Assembly (NCBI GenBank): GCA_021397835.1
Contig: JAJFZO010000896.1
Span: 2,768,501 to 2,832,500, forward strand
From: Moringa oleifera
Taxonomy: Eukaryota > Streptophyta > Magnoliopsida > Brassicales > Moringaceae
DNA: 64,000 nt
Reading direction: 5' to 3'
Of this stretch, positions 35,400 to 49,079 are shown in pieces (position 1 is the stretch's first letter; every line of letters starts with the position of its first letter). The translations under genes were made by a program, and so were the position numbers. The notes under the pieces were generated by a model that saw nothing but the letters and a program-made list of their open reading frames with translations, made no database searches and was not told the origin of the DNA.

Positions 35400-36900
35400 G
35401 ATAAGCATGGAAAGCATTGCTGATAAAATGGACACTACCAATAAAGATTATGGAAGGAGTTGCTACACCCAAACCTGAATCTACATGGACAATCGAAGAA
35501 AACTCCATGTCAAATTATAACTCAAAAGCCCGAAATGCAATCTTTAATGCAGTTAATGCTAGTCATTTTAAATTGATTTTAATATGTGAGACAACACATG
35601 ATGCATGGTCCATTCTTGAGGTTACACATGAAGGTACTTTTGTTGTCAAGCGATCAAGTTTGAAAATCTTAGAATGCATGATGATGAAACTATTTCTGAT
35701 GTTGATTCCAAACTTTGTGATATCAATAATGATTCTTTTGCGTTGGGAGAAAAATATTCTGAATACTCTTAAGTCCTTATTGAAAAGGTTCTCTCACAAG
35801 GTAGCTACAATAAAATAGCCAAGAGATGTAAATACCATGAAGTTGGATGAGTTGATAGGATCTCTTTAGACTTTTGAAACAAATTTTAAATGAAAGAAAA
35901 AGGAGAAAAGTATTGCTTTTTAAGTGAAGTATGAAAGCCAAAAGATTATGATGTTTCAAAGAACAAAAGTGTTGATAAATTATTAACCTTGATAACCAAA
36001 AAGCTCAACAGAATACTCATGAATGTCGACAAAAAAGTTAAAGGTGAGAATTTTTAATTAAGAAAGTATGTTTGATTTGTTGCTCCTAATAATTCAATTG
36101 AATTTAAGAAGAAAAGTAAAAGGGTATAATGTCATAAGTGTGATGACTTTAGACATATCCAAACTAAATGTGCTAATATACTTAAGAGCAAAGGAAAGTC
36201 TTTAATTACTATTGGAAGCAAAGAGGATTCTAACTGCTTAAAAGACAATGATCCTACCAACAGTTATATGGTGGGTGATCACAAATTTGAAGAAACCAGT
36301 GTTGTATCGATGGTTGTAACACAGAGGGTTACGCCACTGTTAACTGATGAAACTACTCATCAGTTTGACTTTGATTATAGTAGTATTAATAGAGACTTGA
36401 ATTTGGAGGACATTAGGAAGACATATCTACTTACAAACAATAAATTAATATCTATGTGTGAGCATAACAAATTCTTATTGAAAAAAATTAATGAACTTGT
36501 AAAGGGAAAACAAGTCTTGAAAGAAGTTATAATTAGGTTTGAAATCTTGGCTTTTGAGTGAGAAACATACTTTAAGAACTTTAAGCTCAAGCAAAAAACA
36601 CTATATTTGTTAAAAGAAAATATCAAATATGCTTCAATGCCTATAGCAAGTAAGCACTCTAACACCACTCATAAGATATCTAAGGTGCCCATGAATGCAA
36701 GGTTTGTCCCGATTTGTCATTTAATTTTGCATGAAAATCTAAGTGTCAATAGGTCTTTTTATAATTTCGTTAAATTTCTTAAAAGTTGAGAATTTAGAAA
36801 TAAAAGGTTTGTCTTGATTTGTCATTTTTGTAATAAATATGGACATATTAGACCACACTACTGTAAAAAAGGTAACTTTGTTGCTAGAAGAATACAAATA
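35400..36900 (+). pseudogene. Gag remnant of the copia element with two zinc-knuckle regions
   Basis: The frame 35417-35818 covers the gag core (TWTIEENSMSNYNSKARNAI, then CETTHDAWSILEVTHEGT), matching the UBN2-type gag of plant copia elements. A first knuckle remnant lies near 36130-36170 (CHKCDDFRHIQTKC). A second at 36814-36880 reads CHFCNKYGHIRPHYC. Two knuckle zones are typical of Sireviruses. A short duplication of the segment before the second knuckle is visible: the phrase GATTTGTCATTT occurs at about 36711 and again at about 36817. Confidence 0.8.
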
Positions 36901-37060
36901 TTTAACATGTTGAACACTAGCAAAATTTGGATAAGAAAATTTGATCTAAGATGCAATGTAATATGTATAAAAAAAGGTATTACTAATACTTTAATAATGG
37001 GTATTCTAGGTATATGACAGGTGAATCTAAAGTTTCTGAGAAACTAGAAAGGGAGCAACG

Positions 37061-37471
37061 ATGTGTATGTATGTCACCTTTGGTGATAGTATAAAGAGTC
37101 AAATCATTGGTATTAAGACTGTGGATGTAATCAAGCTACCCAAATTGAAGAAAGCACTGCATGTTAAGGGATTAACAATAAACCTAATCAACATTAGCCA
37201 TCTCTGTGACAAGAATCTAAATGTGAAATTCTTTAAGGATGGATGTGAAGTGTTTAACAAATTTAAAAATTATGTCATAAAAGGCTTCAAATCATTTGAT
37301 AATTATTGCTTGCTTTCACATGCATACAGTTGTCATAAAATTACTTATAATGAAATTAAATTGTGGCACCAAAAAATAGGTCAGTTGAATTATAAAACAC
37401 TGACTAAAGTTATGAATATAGGTGCAGTCAAAGGAGTACCTAAGCAAGAAATAAAAAGTCAAAACTTATGA
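37061..37471 (+). pseudogene. GAG-pre-integrase region of the copia element
   Basis: The open stretch of 136 codons holds protease-proximal sequence (TFGDSIKSQIIGIKTV, LPKLKKALHVKGLTINLINI) and the LWHQKIGQLNYKTLTKV segment, which corresponds to the LWHRRLGHLN zinc region before integrase. After 37471 the coding similarity is lost. Confidence 0.85.
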
Positions 37472-37939
37472 CCTATGCCAAATTGTAAAGTAAATTAGTG
37501 TATCACACAAGAAGTTGCAATACATTGGTACAACTCGGATACTTGAGCTAATACACATAGACTTGATGAAGTTTACATAAGTAGAAAATATAACTAAACT
37601 TATAAATCTTTCTCTTGATAGTAATGTAGATAGCCTTGTTGAAGAACTTATCAAAAACAACTCTATAAATGAAAATAGGAGAAATGATACTAGTGTTACT
37701 AAGATTACAACACTAAAAGTAATAACACTAAAAGTAATAGGATTTGCCATACCATCTTAAACCTAATTTGGTAAGGACAATAATTTTAGTTTTGAGGTCA
37801 ATGATCCTGTTAAATATGAACTATCTTTCAAAATTAAGAAAAATCATCTTAACTGAATCATTAAAAAATTATATGATGAAAGATAAGTAAGGAACAACAA
37901 GATTAAAATACAAAGATATGATCAAGTTTGTTTATTACA

Positions 37940-39430
37940 CCTCTATGTTCGAACCTAAACATGTTAAGAAAGCTTTATTAGACGAATATTGGATTCAAGC
38001 CATGCAACAATAATTAGAACAGTATGATAGAAATAAAGTGGGGACTCTTGTGCTTAGGTTAACCGATAGTAATGTTATTGAAACTAAATGGATATTCAAG
38101 AACAATACTGATAAATTAGGTAGCATAGCTAGGAACAAAGTAAGATTAGTAGTACAAGGGTACACCCGAGTAGAAGGAGTTAACTTTGATGAAACATTTG
38201 CTCTTGTTACTAGCATAGAATCCATTAGACTTTTGCTAAGCATCGCATGTTTAATGAGGTCTAAACTATATCAAATGGATGTTAAGAGTGCTTTCTTAAA
38301 TAGGATTCTCAATAAGGAAGTATATATTGAACTTAAAAAGTGTGAAAATTTCCAATATCCTAATGATGTGTTTAAGCTAGATAAGATACTATATGGGTTA
38401 AAAAAGCTCCTAGAGCTTAATATGAGAGGTTAACAAATTTCTTGTTAGAAAAAGGCTGTAAGAGATGAGGAGTTGACAAAACTCTCTTTATTAAGAAATA
38501 TGGTATTGGCATTATAGTTGCTTAAATTTCTATTAATGATATAATGTTTGGTTCCACTTGTTTGAGTAAACTTTTTGAATTTATTGATCAAATGAAAAAT
38601 AAGTTTGAAATGAGCATGGTTGGTGAATTAAAATACTTTGTAGGGCTGCAATTTAAGTAACTTGATGATGGGATCTTTATATCTCAAAGTAAGTATGCTA
38701 AGAACTTATAAAGAAGTTTGTTTTGAAAAATGTTAAACATATTAGAATTCCTTGGGCATAATTGTGAAACTATTAAAAGATAAAAATGGAAAATTAGTTG
38801 ACCTTAGCATATATAGAAGCATGATTGGTAGTTTTCTTTACTTAACTGCTAGCAAACTGGGCATATGTTTTAGTGTTGATGCATGTGCAAGGTATCAAAC
38901 TCATAAAAAAGAATCACATCTCAAAGCTGTGAAACACATCAAAAGGTACTGATCTTGGTATTTAGTATTTTATGAGTATAACTTGAAGTCTTATAGGTTT
39001 TAATGATATTAATTACGCAAAAAATGCTAATAAGAGGAAAAGCACTTATGGTGGGTGTTTTTACCTAAGTAACAACATGGTCTCTTGGTACACAAAAAAA
39101 TGAAATTGCATTTCACTATTTATTACTGAGGTAGAACACATAGTTATTGGAAATTATTGTGCTTAACTTCTTTGAATGAAACAAATGTTTAAGGATTATG
39201 GTATTATGCAAAATGTTTTATTGGTGTACTATAATAATAGCAGTGGTGTTAACATTTCTACAATTCTTGTACAATACTTTAAGTATAAACATATTGATAT
39301 AAGACATCACTTCATAAGAGAATTGATTAAAAATAAACCATTGTCTTAGAGTATGTTACAAGAAAAAATTAACTAGCTTTTATCTTTACCAAAGCACTTT
39401 ATGCTCCTAGGTTTGAATCTTTAAGAAAAG
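37940..39430 (+). pseudogene. Reverse transcriptase and RNase H remnant of the copia element
   Basis: The best-kept part, 38038-38433, carries the copia RT phrases TKWIFKNNTDKLGSIARNKV, YTRVEGVNFDETFALV, IRLLLSIAC and YQMDVKSAFLN. The catalytic YVDD box reads SIND at 38529-38540, so the enzyme is dead. Later parts are recognisable (MVGELKYFVGLQ; YRSMIGSFLYLTASK; then KHIDIRHHFIRELI at the end of RNase H near 39285-39330). Stops and shifts separate them. Confidence 0.88.
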
Positions 39431-39759
39431 CTTTAGTCCTTTGCATCATGTGAGTGTTATGCATAGTAGAATATGCATCTAGGCGCAACATCATTTGTCA
39501 TAACTGTGCGCTTGATGTTGCTGGATGTGTTCATGAATGCTTCAATGATCATGGACTTGTCTTTGGAATCTAGTGTACAATTTTGCATTACTAACATATG
39601 AATATCCTTTGATTTGCCTATGATCCTGTGAAAGAAAGTGAAATTTTAAAAGGAATTATTAAGATTTTACTTACAATTTGTGGTATTTTACTATTGACAT
39701 TTAAATATCTTTCCTTTTATGATTTTGATAAAAAGGAGAGAAATTGAAATTTTCATATT

Positions 39760-41600
39760 TAAAGAAGGTGTTTAATGTAAATGCACAAAAGTTTTTAAAA
39801 GTTTGAATAATTTGATAGGTGCATGATTGATTCTTGTTCACACATACAAAGGTTCGATTGATATGATCTTCTTGTATTGACATATTGAGTGATAATGCCT
39901 AAGTTATATTTGAATAGATTATGCAACTTGATATGAATATTTGGGTTGAGCTAATATTACTAGATCATGACTTTGAAATTGATGATTTTATTTGACCTTA
40001 TTATCATGAACTAAATATTTGAATATCTTTAAAATTGACCTTAATTTTGAATAAAAAATTTGTTGTGCTTAATATTTTAGGTGTATGCCGAAATCTTACA
40101 GAAATATTTGAGTTAAGTAAACATTTGATCGTATGTTTGAACTTTGATGAGCTTATTGCAACTTTAAAAATTTTGAAACAAAACTATTATTATGTGAATA
40201 AAGTATATTAATTTGTTACTTAGTGGAAATGAGAAAGGGTAAATGTTTGTTAAACCTCGAGAGAGAAAATGTTATAATTGTAAAAAGTATGGCCATTACA
40301 ATTGTTATAGAAACTGGATCTATGATAGTGGTATCTCAAAACCTTCTCTATTTGTGGGACAAGTGGTATCTTTTTACCTTTTTTATATTAAATGTTGTAA
40401 TGGTAGCTTTATTAGTGAATCAACAGGTATTTTCTAAACATATATGACAAAGAATTTTTGAATCATAGTTTACCATCTATTTTTTTTCTCAAAGATCTAT
40501 TCTTGATCAAAGTTGAAGGTTTTATTTGTTTTCAAAAAGTTAAAACCTATCTTTGCTCTTGAGTTATTTTTATTTAAAAGCAATCATGGTGTAAACATGA
40601 AGTAGAAGTGGATCCTTCATCAACTCGAAGAAAAAATTTCAAGGTGCCTTAATCTCTAGAAAAAGAAGGCAAGGGTTGGCTCCTTTACATAAGAACCAAT
40701 GACTATTAATTCTAGGTTTTTTACTCAACCAAGTGCATAAGTTCTAACTAGGTTGGTCATTTATACAATTATTTCATTTTTTTTCAACCAATGAGATCGG
40801 CTCTTATTGCTTATTCTACATTATATTTTTTTCTTTAAATTTGAGACAGATCCTCATAAGGTAATGGCTCAATAAAATCTAGTACTCTAGTCTAAACACC
40901 TCATAGTACATCAATTATTTCACAATGGGTCTACAGTGAACTAGCGCCTTCACTTCCTAAATCATCAAACTTTGTTACGCAATGCACATTAAGTGGTCAT
41001 TCTCGACTGAAAATGATGGTACAAAAGGGTAAAAAGAAAATCGGTGTCAATGAGAAGGATGATTCAGATTCTGTCTAAGGACTACTAACACTTAATTTTG
41101 CCCTCAAGTAAATGGAGTCAATTGTCTAAAAGTTACCTTCATCAAGATTCTTTTGTCATCGAGATTAAAGTTCAACTCAATTTATTTTCAATTCAGGTAG
41201 AAATTTTCCTATTATTAGGATTAAGTTTAACTTAGGTTAAATCAGGCATTTCCTTCATCGAGGTCTGTAATTTATCTAGAGACATCGGGATATATTTTCA
41301 CCTAGATTTTACTCATCGAGGGTTTATTCATCGAGTTTTGGCTGATCAAGTTTTACTTCATTAGGGTTAAGTTTGTGTTATCTGGGAGCTCATTATTTCA
41401 ATTAATTCAGTGAATTTAGCAAGTGAAAGTTACTAGTTTTGTTAGATGAAAGCTTTATCTAATAAATTATTGGAGTTACTAAAGTACTTTTATACGATTT
41501 ATTATCTTGGGTTGATAGTTTGTTTAGTCATTCTTCATTTGATATCCTGAAGTCAAAGGAGTCAAGAAACGAATGTAGTAAGTGTAAGAACAAAATATTC
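39760..41600. other. Repeat debris including a copia gag-knuckle fragment
   Basis: Apart from the fragment at 40243-40437, no gene was recognised. The 3' LTR of the copia element may lie at the start of this stretch, but its limits could not be set. Confidence 0.35.
40243..40437 (+). pseudogene. Small copia-type fragment: zinc knuckle next to a DSG motif
   Basis: The 64-codon frame reads KPRERKCYNCKKYGHYNCYRN then WIYDSGISKPSLF. In copia elements a CX2CX4HX4C knuckle and the protease site (WILDSGAS) are normally about 50-100 residues apart. Here they nearly touch, so sequence between them is deleted. It is too short to be a functional gene. Confidence 0.5.
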
Positions 41601-44600
41601 ATTGATAATCAAGTTTGTACAAGTAGAATAACGAAAGAAAAATACAAAAAACAATAAAATACGAATTATGTCTAAACACTAGTGGCTTTAGGCCCAACTT
41701 TGTGATCCTTATGTGTTTGATCAAGGATTGAAGCGACAACAAGGGCATCTATAGGAGCTGACTGTTAGGATACTTTTTTAATTAGCTTGTGAAGCAGATT
41801 TGGTGTTTCCACCAATGACACTTCCAGGTGATCTGAGTTGAATGACAAAGTCTTTGTTATGAGAGTCAAGTTTGCGATACTTACTTTGAATTTTTTCAAC
41901 CACTTACCTTCTTATGGGCCAATATAAGGGAGATATCTACTCCTGGCCTCTACCTTATAGATGTCAAAGACTTTGAACTCATCATAGCTTGAGACTAGGG
42001 CTTCTCCTAAGCTGTCTTCAATTCCTGTCCATGTTGAAGGATAAGTTCATTTTTGGCATGACTTATCATTGCCTTAACATTGGCCTGGATTTATGCCAAC
42101 TTAATCTTGGCATTGTCCATGTCTACCTTAGCCCTTCTCAACAAGTTCTTCAATCTTTCAGCCTTGACAGCATAAACATGAACTTTATTAATCATATTTA
42201 TAAATGGATTTATTCGTAGCCTTAGCCTTTTTCATATAGTAGTAGAGCTTGATGTTGGCTTGATTGCATTTGTTGACAAGAATTGGACATGCATTATGTG
42301 AACTACATAAGACAAAAAGATAAAAAATATCAGTCCGAAATAGAGCGCTAAGCTAGATCAGGAATAATGTTTAAAAGAGAAGGCCAGCAATTTGATCGGG
42401 AATATCAATTTGATAGAACTAAAAGGAAGTAATATTAGGAAAAGGAACATTTACATCCCCAAGGCTTATCATCGCATTACCAAGGAAGTTGTCACTCTTC
42501 TTGGCCTTTTACCTCTGTAGATTTAGAGGTAGGATGGATTTGTAGATCCATTCCTACCCTAAGCTAGGTGGCTCGATCTCCCTTTAGTATGAAGATTCCA
42601 ATTTAGTAGGAGTTTTTCTTCCTCAGTTAGCTAGGTGGCCAGATCAAGGACATCGGGAGTGCATCCTTAGGTCTCTGATCTCGTGAGTTCGTGCTTCCCT
42701 TCCCTTTCCTCCTAGTTAGAGCTTGACCACTAATAGCAATTTTTATCTTCTTTTGAGGTGGGCAGCAACATTCAGGTTAAGTTGAGTGATTATCTTCTCT
42801 AAGATAGCCCTTAAAGGTTGACCTTTTTATTGAGGCCTTGTTGTTAGCCTAGTAGTAACACTAGTGATAGATTGAGGGGTTACTTTCCCCACTACATCAT
42901 TGACAGTCTTATACAACTACTCTTTAGTGAGCTAAGAAAGGTTTTGTTGAAGGGCCATCTTTATAAGATCTACAAGAAAAGAAGTGCTAATGTCAGTAAC
43001 AAAATAAAGCCAAAAAAAAAAGAGCATTAAAATGCAATGACTATCTCGATAAAAGACATAGAATATGATTGACTACAAAAGTAACACTTGGTAAGGGTTG
43101 ATCAGAAATTAGAGAGCTCTTATGACAAGTTGGTGTTGTGGGTGCAGAAAGTGATATGTTTAGTGAGATAAGTTATTTGGACAAAGTTAACAATTTAATT
43201 ATGTATTGGATTAAGATATAATTTTCAAGATTAAGGATTAGGGTTGGAAGATGAGGGAATAGGTCTCCCTTTTTAAAACTTGGGCCTTAAGGACTATTAA
43301 CAAATCGAGAGGTCAAATTAATGGAGAAAACTTTATACCAATTTCGGTGCCCTAATTATTACTAGCCTGATATCATTTATATGATCTCTAAAGTTGTCTT
43401 CACCTTGATGTTCTGAGAGGGTTTTATAAATTTACTCAAAATTGAAGTGGCCTTTTTTTTTTATAAATTTTCTGGGATGGCTCTCTTCAGGTATTCAAAT
43501 CAAGATAAATTTTAAGCTAAGAGGCCAAGAACTATTTTCCAGCCCAACCTTTGTTGTTAGGGGGTAGACTTTTGAAAAATAATTTAAGTATAACACTACT
43601 GGAATAATAAAATTTACGGTTTGAGTCACTATCATTCTAATTTGCCTTTAACTTAAAACTTTTACAAATAAAGCTCTAGAAAGATCTTAGCAGTTCATAG
43701 AGATTAGTTTTGAGATGAAGACGATCATGCACTACTATGCATTTGGGAGAAGCGAGATAGTGACATGCTAAATTATCGATAAACATTTTGAAAAAAGGTG
43801 TGGACAGGTAGATCTTGCGCACCCTTAAGGCTATCATCAAAAATCATGACCTAATCCTCATGGCAGGTCCATATCCAATCAAAAGGGGAGAAAAGTTTTA
43901 ATTGTACAAACTTAGAAATAGGATACGAAGAGGGCCTTAGGTTTCTAGCCATTTGAAGATATTAAGCTAGCAAAGGAAAAGAAGAAAAAAAGAGTCCATT
44001 TAGAAAAAAGATCAAAGCAGGAGATGAAGCTATTGAGAAAGATAAGAACTTAGGCTACAAAAAGCAGAGAAAGTGCTAAATGAAATAAGAAGAAAATGAA
44101 AAGTTTCTTATCAATGAGTACTTGTTTTTCAAGAAGTTAAGAGACAGTGTGCCAAATGCAATAACACCTAATGAGTGAAAACCTTTTTAAATCCTTAGGT
44201 CATAAGACAATAATGAGTTTCAATTAGCCCATTAATGTGTTAGAAAAGCCACTATTGAAATAGCCTAGTAAAAAGGTGAGTTGGCAACCAAATCTAGATC
44301 TTAACTTTTGATTAAAAGCGATTAAAGATTTTCTCGATTTACCCACATCTTGATCAACGTGAACCACAATCAATGCGAACCTCAATCAGACATTAAAATG
44401 TTGATTAGTGGCACTTCAAGAATCTTTATAATCGTAATCAAGCAATTCAATCGAATCCAAAGTAGATTTTCTCAATCATGAAAATCTCAATTTTGAAAAA
44501 TCTCAATCTATAAGATCATTCTGAATGGCTTGATGAAATATCCAAGTTCCTTGAGAAGAATATATTCAATCTTTGGTTAAAAGTTTACAATCTTATATAA

Positions 44601-44890
44601 GCAATTTGAAAGTAGTCAAAAGATTGTAAATTCAAGAAGAAGGTGCGAGGATAAAAGAATCATCTACCTGCACATTGTAGAGCAATGGTGGGTGCATGTG
44701 GCTTCAGTTAACCACACCATATTTTCAAGACTTTTGGTGCACTTTTGTGGGAGACTTCACTTATAATAGACACTTAAACTAAAGGAAGAAAGGCTTCACA
44801 TTTTCAAAGATTAAAGCATTCATAAAGAACTTAAACATACAATTGTGAGCTTAAAAGTTTCTTTATGAGTTTTTGAGAGAGTCTTAAGTT
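41600..44890. other. Unresolved repeat-like region
   Basis: On the minus strand, 42240-41990 reads as a Lys/Ala-rich coiled-coil-like segment (AVKAERLKNLLRRAKVDMDN) broken by stops. The interval 42990-42480 has further coding-like phrases. This resembles the gag-like proteins of some plant gypsy-type elements, but no diagnostic motif was found. The rest, to 44890, has no recognisable coding sequence. Confidence 0.35.
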
Positions 44891-45706
44891 TTCGTCCTGC
44901 TTTTTGGTAGAGGGGATGTAGCAAGAACAAGTGAGTGCAACTAGTAGGTATAGGTTATGCCACTCTTTTTAAGTAATTATGATTTTGGATTTCTAAAATT
45001 GCAATAATTTTGTATAAATAAATGCAAGGTTGATTTTTTCTTGCTGTTTTTGTTGCTTTAGTGAATTTCTTTATTCATATTACTTCTACATTATATGCCC
45101 ATGATTTCTACATAAAAATGAATTTCAAAATGATAAGGATCGATGGTAGTCTTATCACAAACTTTAAAAAAAAATTATTTTGTTTAGGGAAACAAGGCAT
45201 GGAGGCACTCATATCCTTGTTTCTTGCTCTAAAATACATTATCTTGATTGCTCTTTGTCTGTCTCCTAAGAAAATCAAATTCTTTCGTTACATTTCTTTA
45301 AGATTCAAAGACTTGGTGGTAACCCATTTTCTTAGTCTTAATAAAATCATTTTGAAAATGAAGATATGGTAGTAGTCAAAATCGAAGGATTTCGCCATTC
45401 ATGCATTCTTGAAGAGGTTTTTTTTTCATAATTATTATGTATTGCTTTGAATAAGAATCAATTTTGAATTATTTTTACATCACTCACTAGAATAAATTTT
45501 TGTTTAACTATTATAATTGAAAGCATTTATTATGGTGCTGATCCTTCCTATGTGTAATTGACTCGAGCACTTAAATTTCTTAGTAAAGTTTGACCATTGC
45601 CTTACTTTTACTGTTCTTTAGGTTCCTTTTACAAAAAAAAAAAAAAAGAGTTTAAAGAAAAAGCAAAAGTAATTTCAATGATCAACGATACCATTAAAAA
45701 GATTAG

Positions 45707-45716
45707 TGGCAACTCC
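45707..45716 (+). other. Primer-binding site of the Tat-like element
   Basis: TGGCAACTCC matches the TGGCGACTCC primer site common in Tat and Ogre elements. The same context, including the bases after it, recurs at 54950-54959. Confidence 0.6.
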
Positions 45717-46599
45717 ATTTTCTTTGATTTTTATCAAAAAGCCGGCTTAAATGAATTTCAAAATTCATTTGTCTTTCAAAATAAACCAACAAATCAAAAC
45801 AAAAAAGAATTTTTCTTACACCTCGATAGTGATTGATCCATGAGCCCCATCATGACAAAGAGGATACAACCTTAGTTGCAAGAAAAGATTCATTAGAAAT
45901 AGATAATGACGAAGTAAATATCGTACCTTAGGTAACATTCAGTGCAAGTTTTAGTAAAAACCAGGTTGTGTTGTTTCTAAAGCCTATTTTTTTTATATTT
46001 TATATCATTGAAATGCAAAATTGTTCAAAAAAAAAAATGCAAAGATGCATTAATTTATATGTCAGAGATTGATAAATGTTCGAGGCTTTAAAGAAGTTGG
46101 TCTGGTAAGATTACTAAAATCACTAGGGTTATTTAGGTCAGTTTCAAATGCAAAACCATTTAATGCTAATGTAGTCTAAGTCACAAATATAGGTGGTGTT
46201 AGGGATATGAAAGTGCTATTATTATTCCTAATTTTATTGTTTTTATTTATACACCTGTCATTGCATTGAGAAATGAAGCTTCAGATCATCATAAAAGTAA
46301 AGAATAAAATTTTACCTTGGATTTTTTTCATAAAATCGAAATGAATATCTCACTCAAGATCGGTTCAATTTGATGACCTGTAAAGAAGTGCAGTAGTGGG
46401 TAAAAAATACTTAGTTTTAAGTATGGAGATCAGTTAATGTGTCCTCTTCTTATCAGTCACCCCTTAAAGTGGAAATAATTTCAACGAATTGAAGACTATT
46501 TATGAATGGATTAGTCTATCTAAGAACAAGAATTTGAGGAAATTTATGACACATTTGTGAGCTAATTTTTTTTTAAAAAAATTGATGAATCACTAATAA

Positions 46600-46853
46600 G
46601 AGCTGTAGTGCAATTTTAAGATCCCATGTATAAGGTCTTCAAGGTTGAGGAAATTAACCTCACACTTATTATTGAAGAATACACATCTTTATTAGGGATC
46701 AGATTGTCCAAACTTTCCAATGTCTATTTAAAGAAAAATCCTACAGTTCAAAAAAAGAAGAGATTTGCAAGAAAATTACAAATTTTGAAAAGGGATTTCA
46801 AGAAAGAGACCAAAAGAAAAAAATCAAGAAGATTATTATTATTTTTTTTTTAA
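46600..46853 (+). pseudogene. DUF7745-like N-terminal gag domain remnant
   Basis: The phrase FKVEEINLTLIIEEYTSLLGI matches the conserved FGxxxLxPTIEEYxxLL block that starts this plant retroelement-associated domain. Lys-rich read-through follows. In plant gypsy-type elements the domain lies ahead of the gag core, as here. Confidence 0.6.
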
Positions 46854-49079
46854 AAAAAGGGATTTCTTAATGCGTTTGTTGCAAAAACACATTGATAGGT
46901 CAAACGAAGTGATCATTCTGGCTATTATTATATATAGTTTAGTGGTTTTTTGAAAAATTATTAGATAAATTTATCTGGCTGTATTAGACTTCGTGGAGAT
47001 GATTGTGCATGAGGTAAACTCGATCCTAGTTATACTTGCTAAAACCTATAACTTCTTGTCTCATTGCAAGGTCTAAAGAAAAGAAAAAATTATGGGAGTG
47101 GTTATCCTATATATTTTGTTGAAAAGTCATGTGGTTTTTGATTTTACACACATTAAAAGAAACAGAAGTCAAATGGATGGTATTGTTGTTTTATGAAAAA
47201 GTTCTCTACCAATGTGAGAATGAGTCTACTATGCTACTACGAAGCTTATAGGGATACTCTAAATATGCACTATTAATGACTTTAATGCAATTAGGCAAAC
47301 AATTCATTTTTATAACTCATAATTTCGGTACAAGATTATAACTATACTAGTTTGATAAGCAAAATACAAAAAGAGATATTGGAATGAAATTATATTCATT
47401 ATACAAAAAAAAATCATCACAGGAGTTTGTCTAGAATATCATCAATTGAAAAAAAACATTGATTAAAGATGCACATCTTCCTACTTGGCTGCTTCGATAT
47501 CAATTTGCTTTCATGCCAATCTCGATGTCAAGATCAACCTTTAGAAAACAACAAAATCAAGAAATTGAAGATATGACAGCAGAAAAAGCTAAATTGGAAA
47601 AAAGAGATTGAGATATTAAGGTATAAAGCTAAAAATCAAGATCAAATATTTGATCAATTAAAGTTAGAATGGGGTCAAGCCAGAGAAGATGCCAAATCTC
47701 TAAAAGGAAAGATGAAAAACATCATATCAGATAACGCGTTAAAAAAGACAAGAAAATCAAAAGGTTGGAACATCAGGTGTTTTCTTTGAAAAATCAGTTG
47801 AATAATCCTAAATCAGCCAAAAGTAGGGAGTTTTAAGAAACAAATGGAAGAGTTCAACGAATTTTTGAATAATCTGAAAAAAGAAAATGAAGAATAAAAA
47901 GAGAAGATGGATTAAGATAAAGAAGATCCACTTGAAGAACTTAGCAACAAAAAAGCAAGAAGTATAACCAAAATCAGCCAATTAATGCACATCTTAAACT
48001 AAGAAAAGACTATGTGAATGAATCAAATTCTAGAACTGATTGATCTAAGGCATAAGAATAGAAAAGTTGTACAAGAAGTTAATATGTGAAAATTTAAAGC
48101 CAAAAATAATACATTGTGGTGTCATGACAAGCAAAAGCACATTTCATAAATTAAAAATACAAAAATCACCTTAAATTAGTTCTAACTAAAATAAAGGAAA
48201 TAATAAATGTTGCAAGCCTCATTGAAGTAGAGTTAGACATGTTCAGGACCAAATTTAGATCACAAGAAAAAACGAGAATTTTATAAACAAAATTTTAGAA
48301 TTGTATCAACAAAAATCTAATGCATTCAACTATAACCACAATTTAAGATACTCATGAAATTCTCATAAAAATCTTAATAAAATGTTTACTTTTAATTTTA
48401 TGATGATTTTAAGAATTTAACTTTTTTTTTTATCTTTGTCTATTTTTACAGCTTTATTGATGTTCATGCATACATTTTTACTTAAGTACAATAATTTAAA
48501 TTAAATATTGAAGAAAATTGGTAAAGCCAAGCATTGGTTACTAAGAAGTATAATCTCAAATCTTGGAATCCCAATGATGAAGAAATAAAATATCAAATGG
48601 TTAGGATTGAAAGACTCAAGCAACCTCAAGTGGAGATTCAAGCTGCTCAAGAAGCATTAAATGAAAGAATGATGAAAAATAATCAAGAGTTACAAAGTGC
48701 AATGTAAGTGCAATTTCAACAAATGATGACATTGATTAAAACACTTTTGAAAAAAACAAAAATCCTACAAAAGTAGAAGCTCTTGAGAAGGTTTCTTCTT
48801 AAGAAACTTTTATAGCTAAACTTGCAAGTTCAACAATAGCTAAAATATTACAAAATCAAGAAAGATGAAAAGCCATAGAACTAATTCAAATTTTAGACAC
48901 GCATGATCAGTTTGAGTATGAAAGAATGGAAAGTGCAAGTATTATTAACCAAGAGCTTTTTGTGAAAGTAGAATATCTTATAAAGCAAATGAAATCTCTT
49001 AAACAAGAAAAATAAGCAGTTGGCATTAATATAATAAAACACAATTTAGTATGAAGTCTTATGATACTATTGAAATTTA

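Larger units (their letters stand above)
34650..39760 (+). mobile_element. Decayed Ty1/copia (Sirevirus-like) retrotransposon
   Basis: The order on the plus strand is LTR-like sequence, primer site (35212-35226), gag with two zinc-knuckle regions, the GAG-pre-integrase segment (37061-37471), reverse transcriptase and RNase H (to about 39420), then a purine tract near 39730. The second knuckle context (CHFCNKYGHIRPHYCKK) and the GATTTTGATAAAAAGGAGAG tract match the Sirevirus style. The integrase core is not recognisable between 37471 and 37940. Frames are broken throughout. Outer LTR limits are approximate. Confidence 0.85.

Noticed and set aside
45061..45372. 103-codon plus-strand frame
   Set aside because: It lies in the probable LTR of the Tat-like element, is extremely rich in Ile, Lys and Phe from AT-rich DNA, and has no motif.
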